Source: JBGQOJ01 sp052119585 (GTDB lineage: Bacteria > Pseudomonadota > Alphaproteobacteria > Rhodobacterales > Rhodobacteraceae). Taken from it: a stretch of 64,000 bases of DNA. The stretch lies in NCBI RefSeq assembly GCF_052119585.1, contig NZ_JBGQOJ010000001.1, positions 62,001 to 126,000 of the forward strand, given 5' to 3'. Below, piece by piece: positions 1-8,178 of the stretch. The notes beneath the pieces are model-generated. The model was not told the origin of the DNA. It made no database searches and was given only the letters and a program-made list of their open reading frames with translations. Each line of letters begins with the position of its first letter. Position 1 is the stretch's first letter. The position numbers and the translations under genes are program-made.

Positions 1-1
1 G

Positions 2-340
2 CGCCGACAGCGGCGGCATCAGTGTGTCGACAATATTGCCCTGCACCTTGGCCACCACAATAGACGACGAGGTATTGGCAAAAGCGTTCTGGATCACCGT
101 CATCATCAGAATGCCGGGGGCAAGGAACTGCAGGAACGGCACCCCCATCACATCGCCCCGCGACGGGCCGATAGACAGGCTGAACACCGCCAGAAACAGC
201 CCCGCCGTGATCAGCGGTGCCATCAGCGTCTGACTCCATACTGCCAGAAAGCGCCGGTTCTCGCGGCTGGCCAATGTGTATGTTCCCAACCAGTTGAACC
301 GCCCGAAGCGCCGCGTGCCGAGATCGCCAAGCTGTGCCAT
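2..340 (-). CDS. ABC-2 type transporter permease, N-terminal part only (cut by window edge)
   Basis: Reading leftward from an ATG at 340 there are 113 open codons that run off the window. The protein begins MAQLGDLGTRRFGRFNWLG, followed by a hydrophobic segment (LITAGLFLAVFSLSIGP) and a second one ending in QNAFANTSSSIVVAKVQG. This pattern, with a short cytoplasmic start followed by an ALLxxGLFLAVF-like first helix and a FLxPGIxMMxVIQNAFxNxxSS region, is typical of ABC-2 family export permeases of the drug or polysaccharide type. An AAAGG sequence lies 7 nt before the ATG. It is divergent from gcrA. The partner ATPase is not in the window, so the substrate is unknown. I see no reason to link it to the giant-protein block, because gcrA and a terminator lie between. 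Confidence 0.75.
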   Translation of the reverse strand, partial: MAQLGDLGTRRFGRFNWLGTYTLASRENRRFLAVWSQTLMAPLITAGLFLAVFSLSIGPSRGDVMGVPFLQFLAPGILMMTVIQNAFANTSSSIVVAKVQGNIVDTLMPPLSA

Positions 341-372
341 GATCAAACCTTTCGTTCGTTTTCCAAGGGCGC

Positions 373-400
373 TTGTATCCCGCCGAATGGTGATTAGAAT
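373..400 (+). promoter_or_regulatory. Candidate sigma-70-type promoter for gcrA
   Basis: TTGTAT at 373-378 and TAGAAT at 395-400 are separated by 16 nt. The -10 box matches the consensus in five of six positions. It would start transcription near 407, leaving a leader of about 80 nt before the gcrA ATG. It is the best match in the divergent gap 341-487. Prediction by eye only. Confidence 0.4.
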
Positions 401-487
401 AGGGGGCAAGAGATTTAATCCAAGCAGGCCCGTTGGTTTCGGGGCGGGAACGCCCGCCAAAGGGCCGTTTGTCATGAAGGAAGACCT

Positions 488-1066
488 ATGTCCTGGACCG
501 ATGAGCGTGTCGAGACCCTGAAGAAAATGTGGGGCGAGGGCCAAAGCGCCAGCCAGATCGCCAAGGAACTGGGCGGCGTGACCCGCAATGCCGTGATCGG
601 CAAAGTCCACCGCCTGGGCCTGTCGAACCGCGCAGGCACGCCCCCCGCCAAGGCCGACGCAAAACCAGCCCCCAAGGTCGAGGCAAAGCCAAAGGCCGAA
701 CCAAAGACCGAGGCCCCCAAGGCCGAACCGCGCGTTGAGGCAAAACCGGCACCAGAGCGGCCAGAGCCCGCACCCATGCCCGCCCGAAAGTTGATCATTC
801 CAGCCGGTCAGCCTTTGCCACCGCAGCCCTCTGCGAACGAGATCAGCCCCGAGGCCCTGGCCTCTGTCCGCGAGATCGAAAAGAAATCCGCGAAAATCAG
901 CCTGATGGAATTGACAGAGCGCACCTGCAAATGGCCCATCGGCGACCCTGCCACAGATGACTTCTGGTTCTGTGGTCTGGCAAGCCAACCGGGAAAACCC
1001 TATTGCGAGGCCCATGTCGGCGTCGCCTTCCAGCCGATGTCAGCCCGCCGCGACCGCCGCCGCTAA
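488..1066 (+). CDS. gcrA: GcrA family cell-cycle transcriptional regulator
   Basis: A 192-residue protein. GcrA is known in alphaproteobacteria as a regulator that binds RNA polymerase sigma-70 and CcrM-methylated promoters to drive cell-cycle genes. The N-terminal 45 residues hold the conserved helix-turn-helix (MSWTDERVETLKKMW, then ASQIAKELGGVTRNAVIGKV and HRLGLSNR). Residues about 50-105 are a Pro/Ala/Lys/Glu-rich linker with repeated KAEPK-like units, the variable part of the family. The C-terminus has the conserved TCKWPIGDP and FWFCGLAS...PYCEAH motifs, with three cysteines and a histidine positioned like a small metal site. The start is supported by AAGGAAG about 5 nt upstream. The gene stands alone and is followed by a terminator. 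Confidence 0.95.
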   Translation: MSWTDERVETLKKMWGEGQSASQIAKELGGVTRNAVIGKVHRLGLSNRAGTPPAKADAKPAPKVEAKPKAEPKTEAPKAEPRVEAKPAPERPEPAPMPARKLIIPAGQPLPPQPSANEISPEALASVREIEKKSAKISLMELTERTCKWPIGDPATDDFWFCGLASQPGKPYCEAHVGVAFQPMSARRDRRR

Positions 1067-1089
1067 GCACCGGTCAAACGTGAGAATTC

Positions 1090-1119
1090 AAAAGGTCACA
1101 GGTTTCTGTGGCCTTTTTT
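1090..1119 (+). terminator. Rho-independent terminator after gcrA
   Basis: A 12-bp stem (1090-1101 with 1106-1117, one G-U pair) closes a 4-nt loop and ends in a run of T. It lies 23 nt after the gcrA stop codon and would also limit read-through into the antisense of the AsmA gene. Confidence 0.85.
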
Positions 1120-1173
1120 ATTGGTGGCTTTTTCATCGCGGATCATGGCGTTGCCCGAAGGTCCCCCGCCGCC

Positions 1174-3189
1174 TCAGTTCTTCTTGCCGAACAGATTCAG
1201 CAGCCCCTTGACCGCCTCCTCCTCCAGTTTCTGTTTCACAGCGTCCTTGACCGATTGCCCCTCTTCCACGGTCACCCCCAGTTCCTGTTGCAGCTTTTGC
1301 TCCAGCTTCACGCGGGCCTGCGCCTCGATTTTCTTGCGCTCGACCTCCAGTTTCTGGTCAGCGATAGATTTCAGGTCGGCCTTGAACCGCGGCTTGGCCC
1401 ATGTGCCGGTGATCAGAACCGGAACGGTGATTCTGGCCGATCCGTCGGATTTCACCAGGGCCACCGGCGTGACACGGTAGTTCAGCGTCCGGTCCCCCAA
1501 CCCGACCTGCCCCGCCCCGCTTGCGGTCAGAACCGGCGCGGCAAAATCCAGATCGTCATTGCTCAGAACACCTTTGTCCATTGTGAACGTCGCGGTGATC
1601 CTGTCAAAAACCGTCTTTGCCCCTTCGCCCTCGTAAGATGCATCAAGGTTTCGCAGCATGCCCGCCAGATCCAGCCCGCGCAGCTCTCCCTTGCCGATCT
1701 GGAACGCACCGCTACCCGACAGGCTGTTCATAATCGCATTCATCGAATTCCCGACACCTAGGAATTTGACCTGCAGATTGGCAAGCCCTCTAAGCCGGTC
1801 ATAGTCGGCAAAGGCGGACAACAAGGGGTTCATCGCAACATTCGCCGCCTTCAGATCACCGCCAACCGACAGCCCGCCGCGCCCGTTAACGATGAATTGG
1901 CCGCTGAACACGCCCTGATAGGCCTGCACCTCGCGCAGGTCGAACACGACCCGCGACCGGTCAAGGGTCGCCAGAACGCGGGTTTTTCCCAGTTTGACCG
2001 AACCGAAATCCACGCCATCCGCCACCAGCGAAATCTCGGCGTTCACAGCCGACAAGCCGCTGACGTCGATGGTCGCCTTTGACCACCCCGCCGTTTGAGC
2101 CGCCGTGCTTCCCGCCCTGTCCACCGCGCCGCCGGAAGCAGCCTTTGCGCCGCTTGTCCCGCCGTCGCCAAGCCCAGATAAATCCAGCGCCCCTGCGGTG
2201 AACTGGCCATTCAACCGTGGCACTTCGGCCAAAAACAGATCCGCATTTCCCATCAACCGGTTCTGGTCCAGCCGGATGATGCCATCGCGCAAGGTCAGCG
2301 GGCCGTCGGCCGCATAGGTCACTTTGCCCGACACGCCGATAGACTGGCCCAGCCCCTTTGGCAGATCGGGCGCGGGCTGTCCGGCAAGGCGGGTGACGGC
2401 AGCAAGATCGGGCAATTCCGCCTTCATTGCACCGGACGCGGCAACGGGGCTTAGACCGGCACGGCCATCAAAGACGATATCGGACCCACCCGCAGTCAAC
2501 GACAGCGCCACCGGCGAAACGCCACCGGCCAGAAAGGCCCCGAACCCGCTGACGCCCAGCTTTGCCTTGAACGGCTGGCCATGCGCGCGCGCCGACAGAT
2601 CAAACGAGGCAGGGCCAGTGAAATCGGGCACCCGCAGGTCGGCGGTCACATCTGTCATCTCTGTCCGAATGCCGGATTTCCGATCAATGTAGATCAGGGA
2701 ACCCTGTGTGATCACGGCCCTTTCAATGGAAAACGGTTTGACCGCAGCCGAAGCCGGCGTCGGGCCGGCAGGGGCGGTTGCACTGATCTTGTTCGCAGCG
2801 ACCGCGCTTGCGAACTCCCAGTTTCCCTGACCGGATGCGTTCTTTTCCAACAGGATACGCGGGGCAATCGCCTCGACCTGACCGATCTTGATCTGGCCGG
2901 AAACCAACGCCCTCAGGTCAAGCCCGATCGACAACCTGTCCGCCACCAGCATCGGTCCCGCATCGGACCAGTCGGCATTCGCGATCTCGACGTGCCCGGT
3001 GCTGACGCCGAACCGCGGAAAAAACGACGGGCGCACATCGCCGGACAGGCTGACGCTGCGACCCGTAGCTTTTGTGATCTGCTCGGATGCAAGCCGCGCG
3101 ATCCGGTCCCCCGGCAAGACGAACAACCCCGCCACCCCAAGCACCGCAACACCCACAAAGGCCACAACTAGCCGAATAATCCAGCGCAT
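1174..3189 (-). CDS. AsmA family protein
   Basis: A 671-residue protein. AsmA-family proteins are inner-membrane-anchored periplasmic proteins linked to outer-membrane biogenesis and lipid transfer between membranes. The chain starts with a signal anchor (MRWIIRLVVAFVGVAVLGVAG, residues 1-21), then the family N-terminal signature (DRIARLASEQITKATGR, FFPRFGVSTGHVEIANADW). The C-terminal AsmA domain includes GSGAFQIGKGELRGLDLAGM and DRTLNYRVTPVAL. The last 60 residues are Lys/Glu/Gln-rich and probably helical. I chose the ATG at 3189 because GGAGG lies 8 nt upstream; an in-frame ATG nine codons earlier lacks a good site. It is the last minus-strand gene of the block, 118 nt downstream of the small HlyD gene, so membership of that transcript is possible but not shown. 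Confidence 0.88.
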   Translation of the reverse strand: MRWIIRLVVAFVGVAVLGVAGLFVLPGDRIARLASEQITKATGRSVSLSGDVRPSFFPRFGVSTGHVEIANADWSDAGPMLVADRLSIGLDLRALVSGQIKIGQVEAIAPRILLEKNASGQGNWEFASAVAANKISATAPAGPTPASAAVKPFSIERAVITQGSLIYIDRKSGIRTEMTDVTADLRVPDFTGPASFDLSARAHGQPFKAKLGVSGFGAFLAGGVSPVALSLTAGGSDIVFDGRAGLSPVAASGAMKAELPDLAAVTRLAGQPAPDLPKGLGQSIGVSGKVTYAADGPLTLRDGIIRLDQNRLMGNADLFLAEVPRLNGQFTAGALDLSGLGDGGTSGAKAASGGAVDRAGSTAAQTAGWSKATIDVSGLSAVNAEISLVADGVDFGSVKLGKTRVLATLDRSRVVFDLREVQAYQGVFSGQFIVNGRGGLSVGGDLKAANVAMNPLLSAFADYDRLRGLANLQVKFLGVGNSMNAIMNSLSGSGAFQIGKGELRGLDLAGMLRNLDASYEGEGAKTVFDRITATFTMDKGVLSNDDLDFAAPVLTASGAGQVGLGDRTLNYRVTPVALVKSDGSARITVPVLITGTWAKPRFKADLKSIADQKLEVERKKIEAQARVKLEQKLQQELGVTVEEGQSVKDAVKQKLEEEAVKGLLNLFGKKN

Positions 3190-3307
3190 CCGAAACGCCT
3201 CCGTAAACCACCGCATTCCGGCAAAGCCTAAGGCCTCTTTCCCGCCGCAACAATCACCTTAATCATACGTTTCCGGCACTGCCGCTTGCTGCGTCGTCGC
3301 AAACCCC

Positions 3308-4075
3308 CTATTGCCCCGCAACCACGCGGCACCCCGAACCCGCGACCCAAAGCAGGTCGGAATTGTCGACCTCGGCGTGCAAGCGGAACGACTGGCTGGC
3401 CAGATCTATCACCGGATCAACGAAGGCGACCTTGGCGGATCGCGGCTCTGCCTCGCCGCTTGCAATCTGGATGGTCTGGCCTTTTTCAAAGTCCCGCAGA
3501 TAGGCAAGGGGCAGGTCGATTTCGGCCCGCAACTGGTCGATCTGCACCAAACGCAGCGCCGGCTTATCCTCGACCACCTCGCCCACATCAACAGAGGTTT
3601 CGATGATGAAACCGCTGTGTGGCGCGCGGATCGCGAACCGAAGCGCCTCCAGCTCCAGCTCGCGCAAGGCGGCGCGTTTGACGGCAAGATCGGTGCTCAG
3701 CTCGTCCTTTTCGACGTCGGTCAAGACCTTGCTCAACCGCGCACCCCGACTGTTTTTGCGGTCGGCATATTCCAGCTCGGCCTTTGCGCGCTCTATCCGG
3801 GCCGCCAATCCACCCGAGGCGAACCGCAACAAAACCTGCCCCTGATCGACAAAATCCCCGAGATCGACATGCCGTTCGGCGACCACCTCGCGGCTGGACA
3901 CCGACAGGGCCGTGTCCCGCAGTGGCGCAAGGATGCAGTGCACCTCGGACGAAGCAATGCCCTGCCCCGGATCCTGTGCCGTGGCGACCGTGGCCCAAAG
4001 GCATGCGGCAATGGCCATAGGGACGCCGAAACATCCAACGGGATTAAACCCGCCGCGTGAAGACCAGGACATCAT
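3308..4075 (-). CDS. Small periplasmic adaptor (HlyD/RND membrane-fusion-protein type)
   Basis: A 255-residue protein. It has an N-terminal export signal (hydrophobic MAIAACLWATVATAQ, likely cleaved after ATA). A half lipoyl domain follows (LSVSSREVVAERHVDLGDFVDQGQVLLRF). Next are a short helical hairpin of about 70 residues (IERAKAELEYADRKN... AALRELELEAL), the second half lipoyl strand (IRAPHSGFIIETSVDVGEVV) and a beta-barrel domain (LRAEIDLPLAYLRDF). This is the order of periplasmic adaptor proteins that bridge an inner-membrane machine to a TolC channel. The hairpin is much shorter than in classical HlyD, and the protein has no transmembrane anchor other than the signal. The ATG at 4075 overlaps the end of the SecA-like gene by 32 nt and has GAGGA 8-10 nt upstream, so translation is probably coupled. 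The partner is inferred to be the TolC-like protein at 50192-51652. Confidence 0.82.
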   Translation of the reverse strand: MMSWSSRGGFNPVGCFGVPMAIAACLWATVATAQDPGQGIASSEVHCILAPLRDTALSVSSREVVAERHVDLGDFVDQGQVLLRFASGGLAARIERAKAELEYADRKNSRGARLSKVLTDVEKDELSTDLAVKRAALRELELEALRFAIRAPHSGFIIETSVDVGEVVEDKPALRLVQIDQLRAEIDLPLAYLRDFEKGQTIQIASGEAEPRSAKVAFVDPVIDLASQSFRLHAEVDNSDLLWVAGSGCRVVAGQ

Positions 4076-6032
4076 TTCGCTTTTCCTCGCTGTTCAGAAG
4101 TTTCAACCTGCGGTCGCGCCGCACGCCCTCGAGATAGCGGCGCCGACGGGCCAGCACCGCAAAGTAGACACGCGTTCCCGCAGCACGATAGACCGAAAAC
4201 AACCGCCCGATCCACCGCAGTGACCGCGCCTTCATCAGGCGGGCCAGTTCCGGCTCGTCGAGCGAATGGCATATGTCAAAGCTGCCAGGGTCGCCTTGCC
4301 GCCCCGCACGGCCATATAGCTGCCGGTCCAGACGGTCTGTTTCCAGCGCGTCCAGAATGATAACGTGCAGGCCGCCCGCCCCGCGAACGCTGTGCGACAG
4401 TTTGATATCCGTGCCGCGACCCGCCATGTTCGTCACCACGTTGATGATCGCGGCCTGTCCGGCACCGGCCACCACCTCTGCCTCTTCGGCAAGACGCCGC
4501 GCATTCAGCACGCCATGCGCCATGCCATGCGACCGAAGCGCGGCGCTGACCTGCTCGGACAGGGCGACAGATGACACCCCGATCAGGATTGCGCGGCCAT
4601 CAGCGGCCAGCTGTCTGGCACGGGACACCGCCCATTCGATTTTCTCATCCGTGGTTTCGAACAGGTGACGTTCCGCCTGAAAACGGATGACAGGGCGGTT
4701 CGTGGGCACGGCCACGACGGGGACATTATAGGTTTTCGTCAGTTCCCTGCGGACCTCGCGCAGCGTGCCGCTCATCCCGCACATCTTGTGGTATTTCCGG
4801 AAATAGCTTTGGAAACTCAGCTTTCCGATGGTCCGGCGCGTGGCGCTTGGCTTTAGCCCTTCGCGGATCTCGATCACCTGTTGCAACCCCCATGGCAGGG
4901 ACCGGTCCGGCGTCGGGCGCCCGGTTTGAGGATCGACCAGAACCAGCTTTTCCTCTTCGATGATGTAATTGACGTCCCGGACATATCGGTCCTGCGCTGT
5001 CTTGGCCTGAATCAGCAATTCTTCGGCCAGGGCAAAGGATTTCCATTCGGGTGCGGCCTGCGGCAACCGCTGGATCAGCGCATGAAGCCGGTCGGTTTTC
5101 AGGGTCCGGTAGCCAAGCTGGTCGGCGCTTTGCCAAACCTCGTCGCCGGCGATCTCGGCCAGATAGATGGCCTGCCGCAAAAAATCCTCGGACAGGCTGT
5201 CGGGTTGGGGTTCGGTCAGGATCAGAGGAATGTTCGCCTCGTCGATCAACACGGAATCCGCCTCGTCAATCACCACAAAATCCAGATCCTGCACCACCGG
5301 CCCGCTGGCCCCCGCAAATTCACTGCCAATGCCGGACAGTTGCAACCGATACGCCAGAGGCGACGCCTGCGCCAGCTTCGCACGGTCCCGCAGATAGTCG
5401 AACACCAGTTCCTTGTTCGCGCAGTAGGTCACATCCGCCAGATAGGCCGCGCGCTTTTCCTCGGGTTTCATGTCGTGCAGGACACAGGCGGTCGACAACC
5501 CCAACCGTTCCAGCAGCGGCGCCGCCTCCTCTGCGTCGCGCTCGGCAAGGTAGTCGTTGACTGTGACCACGTGGCAGGCGCATCCGGCCAGTGCATGCAT
5601 CGCAACGGGCAAGGTGCCGGTCAGCGTCTTGCCCTCGCCCGTTGCCATTTCGACGAAATATCCGGCGGACAGGGCAATGCCCGCGCGAAGCTGGGTATCA
5701 TGGAACCGGAAGCCCCGCGTGCGAAACAGGGCCTCGTCGATCAGGCCCATTGCATCGGCCATCAGGCGTGGCGTCAGACGTCCCTGCCGCAACCGGCCGC
5801 GCAGGTCATTCGCCGCCAGAACAATGCCCGCGTCGGTGGTCTGGTCATACCGGCCACGCGCCGTGTGAACCGCCGCCAGAATCCTGCGCCGCATGATGCG
5901 GTTGGTCATGGTCCAGCGCCGCACCCGCAGGCCAAGGCCCCAGCCGATCTGCTCTCGCAATTGCGGCAGACGCTCTGTCGGACGCAAGGACAGCGTGCCC
6001 CGCGGCGGCGGAACATCAGCGGCCCGGACCAA
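4044..6032 (-). CDS. SecA-like ATPase, shortened paralogue
   Basis: A 662-residue protein; housekeeping SecA is about 900. SecA motors use ATP to push unfolded proteins across the inner membrane. The DEAD motor is complete: Walker A TGEGKT (131-136), VVTVNDYLAERD, DEAD at 256-259 followed by SVLIDEANIPLIL, GMSGT (419-423), TNMAGRGTDIKL (534-545) and QLYGRAGRQGDPGS (571-584). After that motif only about 78 basic residues remain, so most of the helical scaffold/wing region and the C-terminal zinc-binding CxC tail are missing. The PPXD clamp seems partly rearranged. It resembles accessory SecA2-type proteins rather than the essential copy. The frame starts at a TTG (6032) inside the end of the M50 gene (17-nt overlap); MTNRI at residues 42-46 is an alternative start. 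It is flanked by adaptor genes, so a dedicated role in exporting the giant protein is inferred. Confidence 0.9.
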   Translation of the reverse strand: MVRAADVPPPRGTLSLRPTERLPQLREQIGWGLGLRVRRWTMTNRIMRRRILAAVHTARGRYDQTTDAGIVLAANDLRGRLRQGRLTPRLMADAMGLIDEALFRTRGFRFHDTQLRAGIALSAGYFVEMATGEGKTLTGTLPVAMHALAGCACHVVTVNDYLAERDAEEAAPLLERLGLSTACVLHDMKPEEKRAAYLADVTYCANKELVFDYLRDRAKLAQASPLAYRLQLSGIGSEFAGASGPVVQDLDFVVIDEADSVLIDEANIPLILTEPQPDSLSEDFLRQAIYLAEIAGDEVWQSADQLGYRTLKTDRLHALIQRLPQAAPEWKSFALAEELLIQAKTAQDRYVRDVNYIIEEEKLVLVDPQTGRPTPDRSLPWGLQQVIEIREGLKPSATRRTIGKLSFQSYFRKYHKMCGMSGTLREVRRELTKTYNVPVVAVPTNRPVIRFQAERHLFETTDEKIEWAVSRARQLAADGRAILIGVSSVALSEQVSAALRSHGMAHGVLNARRLAEEAEVVAGAGQAAIINVVTNMAGRGTDIKLSHSVRGAGGLHVIILDALETDRLDRQLYGRAGRQGDPGSFDICHSLDEPELARLMKARSLRWIGRLFSVYRAAGTRVYFAVLARRRRYLEGVRRDRRLKLLNSEEKRNDVLVFTRRV

Positions 6033-8178
6033 AACGCTCGCTCACAATGGAAACCACGCGGGGCCAGACGCGAAAGAACAGCGGCTCTGCGGGGTAGCGC
6101 AGCTTTAGCTGAACGATCCGGCCGACGGGCAAATCTGACAGGTCCATATTGACCTCGACAGGAAAGCCGGTTTCCAGCGCCCGCAGCCCCTTTCCGTCAT
6201 CTGTGACCTCGGTCATCACCGGCCCGCCCAGACGGTCCGCCATCCGGTCATCGCTAAGCTGGCGGGTGGCATTCGGGCGCAGGTGGATGTCTTTGGCGGG
6301 CACATCGACGGTCTGCCCCAGCCCCAGCAGAACCGTGCCGCCGGTTACACCCCGTTGCAGATCGCGCAAGGCGGTTTCGGGCAGTCGCGCCACCATGCGG
6401 CGGGCCTCTGGCCGGTCGATCCAGCCGATGCGCGCCCCGCGGGCAATGAACTGGCCAAGACGGGGTAAGGGCGTTTCGGGGTTCCAGACGCCGGCGTTGT
6501 TCGCATGAACATCGGCCACACCAAGCTGTGCGTCGATCCGCTCGAGGCTTTCGCTCAGGGCGCGCAATTCGCGCCCGACGGCCTCGGCCAGCGGGGTATT
6601 TGCGGCAGAGGCCGCCTGACGCAGCTTGGCACTTGCCGCCGCAATCCGCGCCGCCATCGCGATCTTTTCGGTGCGCAGCCTTTCGGGTTCCAGCCGCATC
6701 AACACGTCGCCGACCTCGATTTTGGCGCCCGGTGTCGCGTCCAGCGCGACCACCATGCCTTCGGTTTCGGCGAAAACGGCGGCGCCCTGCGCGTTGGTCA
6801 CAAGTGCGGGAACCGTTGTGTGACTTGGCAAGGGCAACAGCAAAAGGGCACCTGCCACCCCCGCCAACAAGGCAATCACACGCATCCCGACCTTGCCCCT
6901 TTTCTGTGTGAATTCAGCACTTCGGGACATGTCCCAGACCGTTTTGACATTAGGCCAGATCAGCCCGCCGATGACCACCCATACTGCCAGAACCTGCCCC
7001 ACATAGGGCAGCTTTCCCGCTACAACCAGCGCAATAGAGAAGGTGATGACCAAACGGTAGATACCCGCCAGAACGGCATAGCTGCTCATCCATGCTCGTG
7101 CACTTGCTCCCGCCAGTTCCGTATCGGGGCCGGGGTCCATCGCCAGAAACCGCTTGAACCGCCGCCCCAGCAGCTTTTGCCCGCGCGTGCCCAGACCCGG
7201 CGTCTGGGTCAGATCGGCCACCGCATAATAGGCATCGAAGCGCAGCAAAGGATTGCCATTGAACAGCAGCGTCGAGACCGTGCAGATGAAAATCGCGTTG
7301 AACAGCACGGCCCGCCACAGGCCGGGGTCGGCCTGATCCCACAGCAGGATCGCGGCGGCACCAATCGCGAATTCCGCAAGGATACCGGCCCCCGCCACAA
7401 GCGCGCGGCTGGAATGGCTGGCAAAGCGGTTCGCGTCGCTGGCATCGACATAGGGCATCGGCACAAAGACCAGAAACATCACCCCGACCTGGGTCACATC
7501 GCCGCCAAAACGCCGAACGGCCAGCGCGTGGGCGAATTCATGGATCAGCTTGACCGCCGGATAAACGCAGGCCAACACGATCAGGTTGGATGGTGCCAGC
7601 GCGCGGTCGGCAAGGTTTTCGGTCAGCGGCTGCCAGCGCTCAATCGCCGTGACCCCCGCAGCAAGGATCAGCATCGCCCACAGAACAAAACCAACGGGGC
7701 CGAAAACCAGATGCGCGATCCACGTCAACGCAGGGCGGCGCAGCAAAGCCGACGGGTTGAACAACGGGATTTTCTGCGTCACCGGCGATTTCAGAAACCG
7801 CGAGACCCATTCCGTGCGCTTCGCATTTTGCGTGCGGGCCAGCGTCTGGGTCCGGGGCACCGCATCCACATTCAACAACCCACCCTCGTAAAGCTTTGAC
7901 ACCAACTCGATGAACTCGTCCTGCGGCGGCAGGTCGCGGCGCTGGCTCCATGCCAGATCGTTCCAGATCCTGTCGACGGTGGTCTTGCCGTCGAACCGGC
8001 GCAGGATGTCGAAATCCTCGGCGGGGACGCGAAAGGATTTGCCCGATGACTTATCCGACAACACGAACCATGCGCGCCCAAGATAGTCGTGCAGGGCGAC
8101 ATCGACCTGCTGCCGCAGCCTCGGCTTCAGATCGGCCAGCCGGTACCAATCCTGACTAAGAAGCTGCGTGCGGGCCAC
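6016..8178 (-). CDS. PqqD-like / M50 site-2-protease-like / HlyD adaptor fusion
   Basis: A 720-residue three-part membrane protein. Residues about 10-105 look like a PqqD-type winged helix (FRVPAEDFDILRRFDGKTTV, LVSKLYEGGLLNVD); such domains bind leader peptides in peptide-modification systems. Residues about 150-450 are a multi-helix membrane domain with the M50 zinc motif HEFAH (213-217) and a second motif, NPLLRFD (309-315), whose Asp fits the third zinc ligand. The C-terminal part, after a helix near 455, is a HlyD-like adaptor with a lipoyl half (AVFAETEGMVVALDATPGAK), a helical hairpin and a beta-barrel. The GTG start at 8178 shares one base with the stop of the preceding gene (TAGTG). 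The architecture suggests recognition and handling of a secreted substrate in the inner membrane. It could process the substrate or act as a non-proteolytic membrane scaffold; the metal ligands look intact. Confidence 0.82.
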   Translation of the reverse strand: MARTQLLSQDWYRLADLKPRLRQQVDVALHDYLGRAWFVLSDKSSGKSFRVPAEDFDILRRFDGKTTVDRIWNDLAWSQRRDLPPQDEFIELVSKLYEGGLLNVDAVPRTQTLARTQNAKRTEWVSRFLKSPVTQKIPLFNPSALLRRPALTWIAHLVFGPVGFVLWAMLILAAGVTAIERWQPLTENLADRALAPSNLIVLACVYPAVKLIHEFAHALAVRRFGGDVTQVGVMFLVFVPMPYVDASDANRFASHSSRALVAGAGILAEFAIGAAAILLWDQADPGLWRAVLFNAIFICTVSTLLFNGNPLLRFDAYYAVADLTQTPGLGTRGQKLLGRRFKRFLAMDPGPDTELAGASARAWMSSYAVLAGIYRLVITFSIALVVAGKLPYVGQVLAVWVVIGGLIWPNVKTVWDMSRSAEFTQKRGKVGMRVIALLAGVAGALLLLPLPSHTTVPALVTNAQGAAVFAETEGMVVALDATPGAKIEVGDVLMRLEPERLRTEKIAMAARIAAASAKLRQAASAANTPLAEAVGRELRALSESLERIDAQLGVADVHANNAGVWNPETPLPRLGQFIARGARIGWIDRPEARRMVARLPETALRDLQRGVTGGTVLLGLGQTVDVPAKDIHLRPNATRQLSDDRMADRLGGPVMTEVTDDGKGLRALETGFPVEVNMDLSDLPVGRIVQLKLRYPAEPLFFRVWPRVVSIVSERFGPGR

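Noticed and set aside
2..340. The ABC permease as the missing ATP-driven exporter for the giant
   Set aside because: It is an ABC-2 permease, not a HlyB-type exporter. It is separated by gcrA and a terminator and is truncated by the window.
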